Origin: [Clostridium] celerecrescens 18A
GTDB lineage: Bacteria > Bacillota > Clostridia > Lachnospirales > Lachnospiraceae
Direction: 5' to 3'
DNA: 64,000 nucleotides
Assembly (NCBI RefSeq): GCF_002797975.1
Contig: NZ_PGET01000001.1
Location: forward strand, 4,142,001 to 4,206,000
Positions 1 through 9,107 of this stretch are shown piece after piece (position 1 is the stretch's first letter; each line of letters opens with the position of its first letter). The notes below the pieces were generated by a model. It was not told the origin of the DNA. It did not search any database and saw only the letters and a list, made by a program, of their open reading frames with translations. The position numbers and the translations under genes were made by a program.

Positions 1-405
1 CGTATGGTGACTTCCTTAAAGTTCATTCCCCTTGCAAGGCTTCAGTATATCTCCCTGGCAGTTAATGTAACAACTGCCACTACCAATACGGAACTTGCCA
101 TGAAAATTACCCAGGAAATCCAGAACCGGGGATCGGAAAACATATTCCGGTTTCGAATCCGCGGCATGAGGGACCCTGACATTTCCTTTGACTTAGAGAT
201 GCTTTCCACCCGTTTTAAGATCATGGAAATCATTGACGAATCTGAACCTCAGTATGATTTTCCCGCATTGTTTGCCGAACATCCCAGCGACATGATCGGT
301 TTCTTTATCCAGGCCCTTCAGAAACCAGAGATGAGCCCTGTGGAAAAAAAGGCCCTTCATTACGGCATCAACGCATTGCTTCGAACAACGGACGAAAGGA
401 GCTGA
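1..405 (+). CDS. C-terminal end of an SbcD/YhaO-type DNA exonuclease subunit (partial)
   Basis: The frame is open to the first base of the window, so the true start and the metallophosphoesterase motifs lie outside it. What remains is about 134 residues with no catalytic motif. The assignment rests mostly on context: it ends 4 bases before an SbcC/YhaN-like ATPase, the usual partner of an SbcD/YhaO nuclease, and the final part resembles the accessory C-terminal domain of that family. The SD for the next gene (GAAAGGAG) lies inside its last codons, so the two are probably translationally coupled. An internal Met at base 4 is not the start. Confidence 0.6.
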   Translation, partial: RMVTSLKFIPLARLQYISLAVNVTTATTNTELAMKITQEIQNRGSENIFRFRIRGMRDPDISFDLEMLSTRFKIMEIIDESEPQYDFPALFAEHPSDMIGFFIQALQKPEMSPVEKKALHYGINALLRTTDERS

Positions 406-409
406 CCCC

Positions 410-2272
410 ATGAAAATAATTGATATCTATATCAATGGCTTTGGGAAATTCCATGGCAGAAACCTTACCTTCCGGGATGGGCTAAACATTGTATATGGGA
501 AAAATGAGGCCGGAAAATCCACCATCCATACGTTCATCCGGGGAATGCTTTTCGGTATTGAACGCCAGAGAGGCCGTGCATCCCGGAATGATCTTTACAC
601 AAAATTCGAGCCTTGGGAAAACAGCGGTACTTATGAGGGGCAGATACGGCTGGAGCATAAGGATCACATTTACCGGATCGAACGCACCTTCCAGAAGAAT
701 AAAAAAGAGTTTAAGATCGTAGATGAAACTGCCGGACGGGAAATAGAACCGACTAAGGCATTTTTAGATGACTTATTATGCGGTTTAAGCGAATCGGCAT
801 ACATTAACACCGTCAGTATCGGCCAGCTTAAAAGCGCTACCGATGAGGGCATGGTTTCCGAACTTAAAAATTACATAGCCAACTTAAACACCACGGGAAA
901 CCTGGCCCTTAATATCACAAAGGCGGCCGCCTTTTTAAAATCACAGAAAAAGGAGCTGGAATCCCAGATGGTTCCGGAAGCGGCCCGGACTTATACCTCG
1001 TTATTAAGCGAAATCCGCAACACAGAAAAGGAAATCTCATCTCCGGAGTATGAAAACCAGATTCAGGAATACCATAAGCTCCGCTCCCATATCAGGGTAT
1101 CCATGGAGGAACAGCAAAAGGAAAAGGAAGAACTTCTTCAAAAAGCCGCAAGGGGCAGGCAGGTACTGAACAGCAACCAGTTTTCCGACCAGGCATCTAT
1201 TAACGCCTGTCAGGCAAAGGCCCAGGAAAATTATGATGAATATATGGAAGCCAGGGCGGCCTGCAATAAAAAACCGAGAAAGATCTTTTCTGTCCTTTCC
1301 CTGGTCATAGCCACCTTGCTGTTATGCGGCACGGGAGTGCTTTATTATCTGGGAGAAGCAAATTATTTCACCGCTTACTATGGACTTGACCTCCTCCTTT
1401 TGCTGGGTGTTTTTATCGGAACCGCCACGATCTTCTACCTGATCGGCCTGATCCTGTTTTTACGGTTAAGGCACAGCCAAAAGGACATGGAAATGAGCGC
1501 CAAGATTTTGCAGGAGATCCTGTCCAGGCATTTGGGAAATACTGAGATATCTTCAGATTCGATCCGTGCATTCCAGACAAAGATGGCAGAGTTCACCCGC
1601 TTATGCTCAGCGGTAGCCAAATCGGAAGCCGTCATCACTCAAAAAGCGAAAGAAATTGAGGATCTTTCAAAAAAGCAGGAAAATTGCGGGGAATCCATTG
1701 AAAAGCAGCAGAAAAGCCAGTGGGAGCTGGAGAAAAAGCTGGAGCACTTATCAAGCTGCAAAACCCAGGCAGAAGGACTTAAGCACATCCTGGCAGAGAA
1801 CGACCGGATCCGGGAAGAAATATCCGCCATTGACTTAGCACTGGAAACTATGACCAGCCTTTCCTCCTCTATCCGTGATTCCTTTGGCCTGTATTTAAAT
1901 AAAACAGCCTCTGACCTTATTGCCGGAATCACAGGGGGAATCTATACCAGTATGAGCGTAGATGAGAACCTGAATGTATTTTTGAATACAAAAACCAAAC
2001 TGGTTCCTTTAGAGCAAGTCAGCAGCGGCACCATGGACCAGGTTTATCTGGCCCTTCGATTGGCAGCTGCCACCTTGATTCAGGATGGCACCCAACGGAT
2101 GCCATTCATATTTGATGACAGTTTTGTACTATATGATGATGACAGGCTCCGGACTGCTTTAAGATGGCTGGTGAACACTTACTCCGACCAGGTTATTATC
2201 TTCACCTGCCATCAGAGAGAGGCCCAGATGCTGACCGCGAACTTAATCCCGTATCACCTGATAGAAATTTAA
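410..2272 (+). CDS. SbcC/YhaN-like AAA family ATPase with a central membrane-spanning segment
   Basis: A 620-residue ABC/SMC-type ATPase. Walker A is GKNEAGKST (residues 30-38), the ABC signature is near VSSGTMDQ (about 536-543), and Walker B is IFDDSF (about 565-570), with long coiled coils between. Residues about 290-352 hold two or three strongly hydrophobic stretches, as in clostridial and bacillar YhaN proteins, suggesting membrane attachment. The family pairs with an SbcD/YhaO nuclease in DNA end processing; the partner's end lies 4 bases upstream. It is shorter than Bacillus YhaN (over 900 residues), mainly in the coiled coil. No frameshift is seen. The specific role in this organism is inferred. 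Confidence 0.8.
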   Translation: MKIIDIYINGFGKFHGRNLTFRDGLNIVYGKNEAGKSTIHTFIRGMLFGIERQRGRASRNDLYTKFEPWENSGTYEGQIRLEHKDHIYRIERTFQKNKKEFKIVDETAGREIEPTKAFLDDLLCGLSESAYINTVSIGQLKSATDEGMVSELKNYIANLNTTGNLALNITKAAAFLKSQKKELESQMVPEAARTYTSLLSEIRNTEKEISSPEYENQIQEYHKLRSHIRVSMEEQQKEKEELLQKAARGRQVLNSNQFSDQASINACQAKAQENYDEYMEARAACNKKPRKIFSVLSLVIATLLLCGTGVLYYLGEANYFTAYYGLDLLLLLGVFIGTATIFYLIGLILFLRLRHSQKDMEMSAKILQEILSRHLGNTEISSDSIRAFQTKMAEFTRLCSAVAKSEAVITQKAKEIEDLSKKQENCGESIEKQQKSQWELEKKLEHLSSCKTQAEGLKHILAENDRIREEISAIDLALETMTSLSSSIRDSFGLYLNKTASDLIAGITGGIYTSMSVDENLNVFLNTKTKLVPLEQVSSGTMDQVYLALRLAAATLIQDGTQRMPFIFDDSFVLYDDDRLRTALRWLVNTYSDQVIIFTCHQREAQMLTANLIPYHLIEI

Positions 2273-2291
2273 CCTCATGATAATGTTCCAA

Positions 2292-2338
2292 TAAAAAAGA
2301 CTGTTATGACGGCTTTTAAGCCTCATGACAGTCTTTTT
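2292..2338. terminator. Bidirectional terminator between yhaN-like gene and brnQ
   Basis: AAAAAGACTGT pairs with ACAGTCTTTTT around a 20-odd-base loop. A-run and T-run flank the stem on both strands, so it can serve both convergent genes. Confidence 0.75.
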
Positions 2339-2348
2339 ACGATTACTC

Positions 2349-3659
2349 CTATGATCTGTTCCTATCCCCGGCAAAACCGGCCAAAACGCCAGCCAGAAGC
2401 CCTACAATAGCCGGCCCGATCCAGCCAAGTCCCATATCATAAAGGGGAAGCATAGAAAGCCCGGGATTCAAAAAGCTAAGACCTGCCTGTTCCAGGGACA
2501 GAAGCACACTGGTGATTCCTGTGAGGCTAATGGAACAGACATAAACAGCCTTCCACTTCCTTCCGTCCGGAAAACCAAAGGACAGCAGAATGAGGACAAT
2601 GGCTATGGGGTAAATAGCATTTAACACCGGTACAGAGACCTCTAATATCCTGGTAAGGCCAATATTGGAGATTACCAGACTCACCAATGCGAAAATAAAT
2701 GCCCAGACACGGTATCCCACGTTGGGAACAATGGTGCAGAAATACTTGCTGCAGCAGCTGATAAGGCCGATGCAGGTGTTTAAACAGGCGATGAAAAAAA
2801 TGGCGGCCAGCATCACAAGCCCCCCATTGCCATACAAAAAACGTACCGCTTGGTTTAAGGTCTGAGCTCCGTTTTCTCCCAGCCCCATTGCGCCGCCGGT
2901 GACGGCTCCCACATGGGCCAGAGCACTGTATACCATTAAAAGAACGCCTCCTGCAACGAAACCGGCCTGAATGGTTTCCTTTACGACGGAAGCTTCCTGC
3001 CGGATTCCCATTGCCTGAACATTCAATGAGATAATAATTCCAAAGTTCAAAGCAGCGATGGTATCCATGGTCAGATACCCTTCAAGAAATCCTTTTACAA
3101 ATGGGTTGGACCCATAGGTCTTTGACGGAATCCCGTAAGGGCCTGCCGGATGGACAACACTGCCTGCAAATATCACCACGATCAGGGCCAAAAGGCAGGG
3201 AGTCATTATCTTACCCAGACGGTCTGTCAACTTATCCGGCTTCAAAGACACGACAAAGGCAATGGTAAAGAATACGGCGGAATAAAGGAACTGGGTGAGC
3301 GCTCCCGAGCTCCCTTCTTTTATAAAGGGGACCACCGCCATCTCAAAGGAGGTGCTGGAAGTTCTGGGAATTGCAAGACACGGCCCAATGGATAAGTAAA
3401 TGAGCAGTGTAAAAATAAATGCAAATCTGGGATGAACATGGCCAGCCAGCTTATTTAAGCCGCCGGACTTAGCCACTGCAACCACACCAAGAACCGGAAA
3501 CCCGATGGCTGTCACCGCAAAGCCTGCCATGGCAATCCAGATATTCGTACCTGCGGATGCACCCAAATAGGGCGGAAAAATCAGATTTCCCGCCCCAAAA
3601 AACATGGAGAAAAGTGTAAGGCCTACTAAGACCAGTTTCTGCTTCGGTAATCGTTCCAT
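2349..3659 (-). CDS. brnQ: Branched-chain amino acid transport carrier BrnQ (LIVCS family)
   Basis: A 436-residue, highly hydrophobic protein with about 12 membrane segments. The N-terminus contains the FFGAGNLIFPPYLG stretch typical of the LIVCS family of sodium- or proton-coupled Leu/Ile/Val symporters. It would import branched-chain amino acids across the inner membrane. It lies 9 bases after prs on the same strand, so the two may be co-transcribed although their functions are unrelated. Length matches the family. No T-box or other leader can fit in the short gap. Confidence 0.93.
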   Translation of the reverse strand: MERLPKQKLVLVGLTLFSMFFGAGNLIFPPYLGASAGTNIWIAMAGFAVTAIGFPVLGVVAVAKSGGLNKLAGHVHPRFAFIFTLLIYLSIGPCLAIPRTSSTSFEMAVVPFIKEGSSGALTQFLYSAVFFTIAFVVSLKPDKLTDRLGKIMTPCLLALIVVIFAGSVVHPAGPYGIPSKTYGSNPFVKGFLEGYLTMDTIAALNFGIIISLNVQAMGIRQEASVVKETIQAGFVAGGVLLMVYSALAHVGAVTGGAMGLGENGAQTLNQAVRFLYGNGGLVMLAAIFFIACLNTCIGLISCCSKYFCTIVPNVGYRVWAFIFALVSLVISNIGLTRILEVSVPVLNAIYPIAIVLILLSFGFPDGRKWKAVYVCSISLTGITSVLLSLEQAGLSFLNPGLSMLPLYDMGLGWIGPAIVGLLAGVLAGFAGDRNRS

Positions 3660-3668
3660 ATGCCCGTT

Positions 3669-4847
3669 TTACCTGTCACCTGCGCGATAACGCTCAAGAA
3701 GCCGGTTAATTCTTTTCGTTGGATTTAAAAGCTCGCTTAAAGAGGCGTCATGGTTTAAATTATCTATGATAAGCGCAATATATTTACTCATATCAACATT
3801 GATATAGTATGGTCTGGATAAGAGATCAGGGGTCTGATAGACCAGATTGGTTGTAAGGATCCTGTCAATAAATCCATTCTCATAATATTCATCAAACTTT
3901 GCAAGACCATTGGTAAAAAGGCCAAAGGTGGAGCAAACGAATACTTTCCTGGCTTTTCTTCTCTTAAGCTCCTTCGCTACATCAAGCATGCTTTCTCCGG
4001 AAGAAATCATGTCGTCAACAATGATCACATCCTTGCCTTCTACGCTGCTTCCCAGAAATTCGTGAGCAACAATGGGATTGCGTCCATTCACGATCTGAGT
4101 ATAATCCCTGCGTTTATAGAACATACCCATGTCAAGGCCAAGAACATTGGCAAAGAATACAGCACGTCCCATGCCTCCCTCATCCGGGCTGATGACCATC
4201 ATATTGTCACTGTCAATATCCAGCTCTTTCTCTTCCTTCAGCAGGTACTTGATAAACTGGTAAATAGGCTGTACAGTCTCAAAGCCCTTTAAAGGAATCG
4301 CATTCTGTACTCTCGGGTCATGAGCATCAAAGGTTATGATGTTCTCAACTCCCATATTCACCAACTCCCGTAGGGCCAGCGCACAGTCTAAGGATTCCCT
4401 GCTGGATCTCTTATGCTGTCTGCTTTCGTATAAGAATGGCATGATCACATTGATGCGGCGGGCTTTTCCTGCCGATGCTGCAATAAGGCGCTTCAAATCC
4501 TGGAAATGATCATCAGGGGACATATGATTGGTCATTCCGCACAGGGAATAAGTAAGGCTGTAATTACACACATCCACCATGAAATAAAGGTCATCACCCC
4601 GTACCGATTCCTGCAGGGTACCCTTTGCTTCGCCGGATCCGAATCTTGGCGTGCTGCCTCCGATAATATAGGAATCTCTCTGATAACCGGAAAAAGCGAT
4701 GGTTGACTTATGTTCGCTCTCCCGCTCCTGTCTCCATGACACCAGGTAGTCATTGACCTTATCTCCCAGCTCCTTGCAGCTTTTTAACGGTATCAGACCC
4801 AGTGGACCTACCGGAATGGTTTCTATCGTCTTTTCTTCGTAAAGCAT
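3669..4847 (-). CDS. prs: Ribose-phosphate pyrophosphokinase (PRPP synthetase)
   Basis: Makes PRPP from ribose 5-phosphate and ATP for nucleotide, His and Trp synthesis. The PRPP loop VIIVDDMISSGES (about residues 272-284) is clear. SRQHKRSSRES and FDAHDPRVQNAI correspond to the ATP- and pyrophosphate-binding regions of Prs. At about 392 residues it is longer than the classic 315-residue enzyme, as in a clostridial subgroup. The frame extends to a TTG at 4862, but those five codons are the SD itself (GGAGGAGAG), so ATG at 4847 is chosen. Confidence 0.9.
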   Translation of the reverse strand: MLYEEKTIETIPVGPLGLIPLKSCKELGDKVNDYLVSWRQERESEHKSTIAFSGYQRDSYIIGGSTPRFGSGEAKGTLQESVRGDDLYFMVDVCNYSLTYSLCGMTNHMSPDDHFQDLKRLIAASAGKARRINVIMPFLYESRQHKRSSRESLDCALALRELVNMGVENIITFDAHDPRVQNAIPLKGFETVQPIYQFIKYLLKEEKELDIDSDNMMVISPDEGGMGRAVFFANVLGLDMGMFYKRRDYTQIVNGRNPIVAHEFLGSSVEGKDVIIVDDMISSGESMLDVAKELKRRKARKVFVCSTFGLFTNGLAKFDEYYENGFIDRILTTNLVYQTPDLLSRPYYINVDMSKYIALIIDNLNHDASLSELLNPTKRINRLLERYRAGDR

Positions 4848-5092
4848 TCTTCTCTCCTCCAACGTATCCTAATACAACGCAACGGTTCTTTTATAACATT
4901 ATGTGCGGAAATAGTCAAGTTAATCGATGCATTTAGGACTCTTTATCTCTCATTGTAACCTTTGAAAGAACTTGATGCAACTGTTAATTTCTTACGTTTA
5001 TAATCCAGTACAATGCTCCAGGATATCCTCATAATAGATGTTATTCCGCATAAAATGTATTATGTACCCAATAAATACAGGGAGGATTTATC

Positions 5093-6766
5093 TTGTTAAA
5101 AATTTTGGATAATAATTATTATGACTTAATAATTAGTAATACCCTGGTTCCTTCCTATGATACTGGAAATAATATCACCTTTTTAGATATAAGGGATTCT
5201 CTTCTGCACGTACCTGTCACTACCGTTGATCCCTGTGATTTAGGCCGTCATCCCTATAACAGTTTTCCCTTCCTCTACACACCGACCGCTACGACCAGCC
5301 TGGAAAAATCAGGCATCACAACCGTACAGAGAAATCCTTTTCTGGCTCTGTTTGGAAGAGGCGTTCTGGTGGCTGTCGTTGATACCGGAATTGACTATAC
5401 TCATCCTGCATTTAAATATAATGATGGAACCTCGCGCATCTTCTCCATATGGGACCAGACAGTGCAGACAGGTACGGTCCCCGATACCTTTACATTTGGT
5501 TCTGAATACAGCAGGGATCAAATCAACGCCGCATTGAGTTCAGAGGATCCCCTGGCCCTTGTCCCCACAACGGACCCCGTCGGACATGGAACGGCCATAG
5601 CCAGTGTTTTAGCCGGTACCCCGAATGAGGCCGAATCCTTCAGTGGTGTCGTACCTCAAGCTGATCTAGTAATCATCAAATTGAAGGAAGCAAAACAAAA
5701 CTTAAAAAATATCTTTTTTGTTCCGGAAAGCACTCTCTGCTATCAGGAATCCGATATCATACTTGGCATCCGTTATGCGTTTTCTATTTCAGAACGGTTT
5801 AACCGTCCTCTTGTGGTATGCGTTGCTTTAGGAAGCAGCCAGGGCGGCCATGACGGCAGAGCCTCCATTGACAGCTATATTGATTACCTCACCTTGCTGC
5901 CAGGAATCGATATCTGCGTTTCCGCCGGAAACGAAGGAAACAATCAGAGGCACTACTTTAACTCCACTAATGCTGCTCCTTACTATAATGATTTTGAACT
6001 AAGAGTAGGGGCCAATGATAAAATGCTCTCCATGGAGATCTGGTCATACGCACCGGCAAGGCTATCCGTAGATATCTCTTCTCCGAACCGAGAATCCACA
6101 CAGCCTGTTTTTCCTACCTTCAATCAATGCAGAAGGTTCAGTTTTATATTTAACGAGACAGTCATCTATGTCAACAACTTCATATTTGAGGAAGCAAATG
6201 GAGATCAACTCATCCTGCTGCGTTTTAACAACCTCATTCCCGGAATCTGGTACCTGCGGGTACAGAATATTGAAAGTGAAGGCTTTGCTTTTCATTCCTG
6301 GCTGCCTTCTGGTGATTTGATTTCAAGAGATACATATTTTCTCAATTCAAACCCTGATACTACCATAACCTCTCCTGGAAATGGAAGGCATCAGCTGACG
6401 GTGACCGCTTATAACGATGCGACAAACAGCATCCTGCCGGAATCCAGCAGAGGCTACACAAGAATCGGTGAGATCAAGCCTGATCTGGCCGCACCAGGCT
6501 TCGAGCTTACCTGTGCGGTTCGCGGAGGCCAATATGGAACGGTAACAGGTACCGGCGCGGCTACGGCGCATGCGGCCGGAATCGTTGCCATGGTGCTTGA
6601 ATGGGCCATTGTCAGAGGCAATTACCCCCGCATGACCGGAAATAATGTGAACCGTCTCTTAATTAGCGGTGCAGTACGCAGCAGCTCCTCTGTTTATCCA
6701 AATAACATTTGGGGATATGGGCAGGTGGAGGTAAACAGACTTTTTGAACGGCTTGCCAGCTTTTAA
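5093..6766 (+). CDS. Subtilisin-family (S8) protein lacking the catalytic serine; probable pseudoprotease
   Basis: A 557-residue protein with the S8 fold and no signal peptide, similar in size and layout to the clostridial Csp germination proteases. The Asp motif VVDTGID (D97) and His motif GHGTA (H165) are intact. The usual GTSxAxPH motif reads GTGAATAH, so the nucleophile is Gly at residue 488 (codon GGC at 6554). By family knowledge this should abolish proteolysis, as in Clostridioides difficile CspC, where the same position is Gly. The start is TTG, seven bases after a perfect GGAGG at 5081-5085. A germination or regulatory role is inference; no sleC or other csp gene is nearby. Confidence 0.85.
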   Translation: MLKILDNNYYDLIISNTLVPSYDTGNNITFLDIRDSLLHVPVTTVDPCDLGRHPYNSFPFLYTPTATTSLEKSGITTVQRNPFLALFGRGVLVAVVDTGIDYTHPAFKYNDGTSRIFSIWDQTVQTGTVPDTFTFGSEYSRDQINAALSSEDPLALVPTTDPVGHGTAIASVLAGTPNEAESFSGVVPQADLVIIKLKEAKQNLKNIFFVPESTLCYQESDIILGIRYAFSISERFNRPLVVCVALGSSQGGHDGRASIDSYIDYLTLLPGIDICVSAGNEGNNQRHYFNSTNAAPYYNDFELRVGANDKMLSMEIWSYAPARLSVDISSPNRESTQPVFPTFNQCRRFSFIFNETVIYVNNFIFEEANGDQLILLRFNNLIPGIWYLRVQNIESEGFAFHSWLPSGDLISRDTYFLNSNPDTTITSPGNGRHQLTVTAYNDATNSILPESSRGYTRIGEIKPDLAAPGFELTCAVRGGQYGTVTGTGAATAHAAGIVAMVLEWAIVRGNYPRMTGNNVNRLLISGAVRSSSSVYPNNIWGYGQVEVNRLFERLASF

Positions 6767-6786
6767 AGACCTCAGAAAACATAGAA

Positions 6787-6829
6787 AATCCAGGAGCCCG
6801 ATAAATAAAAGGGCTTCCTGGTTTTTTAT
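6787..6829. terminator. Terminator after the S8 pseudoprotease, shared with dnaC
   Basis: CCAGGAGCCC pairs with GGGCTTCCTGG (one bulge), followed by TTTTTTATT on the plus strand. The dnaC stop codon lies in the T-run. Confidence 0.7.
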
Positions 6830-7818
6830 TTATTGATATGTTTCTTTCTGATGCGTATATCGTCTCCATAAAGGGGGATCACCGTATAGCGGCTGATCAG
6901 CCTTGATGTCACACGTTCTGTGTACCGGTCCCTCAGCTCATTTATGGGATGGTTTGTAGAAATAATCGTGGACCTGGTAGAATTAAGCCGTTCGTTGATG
7001 CAGTAAAACAATTCGGAAGATGTAAAGCTGTTATTAAGCTCTGTGCCCAGATCATCAATGATCAGAAGGTCGCAGTCCAGAATATAATGGTACATCCCTT
7101 TCATATCTTCTTCATCCTGGTAATCGAAGCGGTTTTTTGAAAACACCTCAAATAAGTCATTGGCCGATAAGTATATCACGGAATAATACCGGTCAATTAA
7201 CTCCTTGGCGATGCAGTTTGTTAAGAACGTTTTACCGACTCCTGTAGGGCCTGTAAAAAGCAGATTTTCATGTTCCCCGGAAAATCCCTTTACAAAGCTT
7301 TTGCAGGTCTCCACAACCTGTCCCATATACTGTCTGACGGTCCTGTTAAGAACCGGGACTACCCTGGTATCATCAAAGTATTCATAAGAAAATGTATGGA
7401 AATTTTCGACGGCAATAATCTGTTCAATGTTTGACTGCGCATAAAGATATTTCATTTCAGATTGGCGGAAACAGTGGCACTTGGTCCCATCTGCGTATCC
7501 GGTATCTTTACAATCCGGGCACCGGTAGCGCATCTCCATATAGTCCGCAGAATAACCGGCTGCCTTCAAAAGTACACTTTTCTGTTCTCTTAAGTCTGCA
7601 ATTTCATTCCTTAAGTCCTTAAGGGCTCCCTTGTCCCCTTCAAGCAGCCTGCGCGCACTGGCCACTGCACTGGTGCTGATGAAATCATCAAGCTCTTTAA
7701 TAACCGGAATCCTGCGGTATACTTCCGCAATCCGCTCTTCCTGTTCATGTCGGTTTTTAAACTGCTGCTGTCCATATGCCCGCATGATAGCATTGTACTG
7801 TGAATTGCTCAGCGCCAT
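6826..7818 (-). CDS. dnaC: Replicative helicase loader, DnaC/DnaI-type AAA+ ATPase
   Basis: About 330 residues. An N-terminal helical region is followed by a Cys-rich module (CPDCKDTGYADGTKCHC) typical of DnaI, then an AAA+ domain with Walker A GPTGVGKT (about 187-194) and Walker B LLIIDDLGTE. It loads the replicative helicase at origins and restart sites. An upstream in-frame ATG at 7830 is unlikely because the SD GGAGG lies between it and ATG 7818, which is preferred. It follows dnaD by 36 bases on the same strand, so a dnaD-dnaC operon is likely, equivalent to the primosome genes dnaD/dnaB-dnaI of Bacillus. Confidence 0.9.
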   Translation of the reverse strand: MALSNSQYNAIMRAYGQQQFKNRHEQEERIAEVYRRIPVIKELDDFISTSAVASARRLLEGDKGALKDLRNEIADLREQKSVLLKAAGYSADYMEMRYRCPDCKDTGYADGTKCHCFRQSEMKYLYAQSNIEQIIAVENFHTFSYEYFDDTRVVPVLNRTVRQYMGQVVETCKSFVKGFSGEHENLLFTGPTGVGKTFLTNCIAKELIDRYYSVIYLSANDLFEVFSKNRFDYQDEEDMKGMYHYILDCDLLIIDDLGTELNNSFTSSELFYCINERLNSTRSTIISTNHPINELRDRYTERVTSRLISRYTVIPLYGDDIRIRKKHINK

Positions 7819-7854
7819 AATTACCTCCATTCATCCTGCTGACCTTATGTAATA

Positions 7855-8898
7855 TTACTGCCGTTCCGTTAATTGCTTTAAAACAAGGGCATCATAATCA
7901 ATCTCTCTTTGAGGGAAATTCTGAAACTGGTTCTGTCCTCTTCTCCCCTTAGTGCCTTGAGCCTGTTTATTATCACCGTTTTTTCCTGTTTTATGTTCTC
8001 CGCTTCTCATTCGGTCCGCATACTGTTCGTCCAGCTTTTTGATCTCCTCCATGGAGCGTACACCGGCTTTTTTCCAGCCCTCTAATATTTTGTCCGCATA
8101 CTGAAAGCTGGGCGCATGAGTGGCCGCCAGTGTCCGGTTACAGGCTTCAACAACCAGCTCCCTGGCAAATCCATAGGCGCGGAACCACCTGTCTATGAAG
8201 TCCTTCTCAAGATCTCCGGGTTTCCTGTCATTTAATCCAAAGGCTTTCATAACTGCAAAGGAATCCTTGGTAAAGGTAAGGGCAAAGCTCTTGGCATCCT
8301 CCACGGTCCGGAACCCTTTTTCATGCCAGCTGATAGCCACCGTTTCAATATAACGGATGCTGCTGTGACCGCCTTGCACACAGTATTCTACCACGTATTC
8401 TAAAAGCTCAGCAGGCATGTGCAGGCCGTCATATAGATAGGCGAACACCTCACACTCCCTTTGGGTGAATACCTTATTCATGTATTTCTGGGCTATATAA
8501 AGAAGCTGAGAGAAATCCTCATCTCCGGCCAGACCGCTTATTTTTTCTGGGGAGTAGACCATACGGCGGCCGGATGGTGCCGGTTTCGCTTGTTCCTCTG
8601 CGATTATTCCGGAACAGGCTGTTTCTGATGCTGCTGGAGATACCGTCTGTTTTAATGGAACTTCCTCTTTGAGGACTCCGGCATTCTTCCAGTATGATAA
8701 GGCCCGCGATACATCTGCTTCTGTATGGTTTAACGCATCCGCGATCATAGAAATGGTGATTTCTTCTCCTTCATGGCGCATTAAATATAAATATTCTTTT
8801 ATGTATTCCCCATTGGCCGCAGCCATGTATTCGTCAATGAACTCATTGGTAATGACCGTAACGTTGATCTTGAAACTGCTTTTAATATTCAATGTCAT
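7855..8898 (-). CDS. dnaD: DnaD-domain primosome protein
   Basis: About 347 residues. The N-terminal winged-helix region (DALNHTEADVSRALSYWKNAG) and two C-terminal DnaD modules with the conserved W-x3-Y/F pattern (RWFRAYGFARELVVEAC) mark the DnaD/DnaB-like family used in replication initiation and restart. The C-terminus is basic and low complexity (KTGKNGDNKQAQGTKGRR). The open frame continues upstream to 9021 through a dispersed structured repeat; the real start is ATG 8898, after AGGTGAGGG. A DnaA-box cluster and the repeat lie directly upstream. Confidence 0.88.
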   Translation of the reverse strand: MTLNIKSSFKINVTVITNEFIDEYMAAANGEYIKEYLYLMRHEGEEITISMIADALNHTEADVSRALSYWKNAGVLKEEVPLKQTVSPAASETACSGIIAEEQAKPAPSGRRMVYSPEKISGLAGDEDFSQLLYIAQKYMNKVFTQRECEVFAYLYDGLHMPAELLEYVVEYCVQGGHSSIRYIETVAISWHEKGFRTVEDAKSFALTFTKDSFAVMKAFGLNDRKPGDLEKDFIDRWFRAYGFARELVVEACNRTLAATHAPSFQYADKILEGWKKAGVRSMEEIKKLDEQYADRMRSGEHKTGKNGDNKQAQGTKGRRGQNQFQNFPQREIDYDALVLKQLTERQ

Positions 8899-8922
8899 AA
8901 CCCTCACCTTTTTTATATAGCC

Positions 8923-9058
8923 AGTCCGCAGTGCAGCGAGAGAAGCCTGTGGCTTCTCTCGCTCACGGACTTTCGCCCTATGAAATAGGCCATGGGAAGA
9001 TTTTCCTATGTGCAAGCACAACGAAAATTTCCCGTGCCCTATTTCGCACTGCTCATTG
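8923..9058 (-). repeat. Structured dispersed repeat, copy 1 (5' leader of dnaD)
   Basis: 136 bp, about 80% identical to 37728-37864 outside one hairpin. An outer stem pairs 8928-8934 (GCAGTGC) with 9046-9052. Hairpin A is a perfect 13-bp stem (8935-8947 with 8951-8963). Hairpin B is a long nested stem closed by GAAATAGG (8982-8989) with CCTATTTC (9038-9045), containing GGGAA/TTCCC and GTGC/GCAC. It ends 24 bases before the dnaD start. Function is unknown; it could be a cis-acting RNA leader or a small mobile repeat. Confidence 0.8.
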
Positions 9059-9107
9059 CTTTCGTGAATATCATACCACAGGTCGTATCAAAAGAAAATA
9101 GCCGTAG

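Noticed and set aside
2349..3659. T-box or amino acid riboswitch for brnQ
   Set aside because: Only nine bases separate brnQ from prs, and no leader structure is present.
5093..6766. Pseudogene call for the S8 protein
   Set aside because: The frame is intact with a strong SD, and Asp and His are preserved; selective loss of Ser alone fits a pseudoprotease better than decay.
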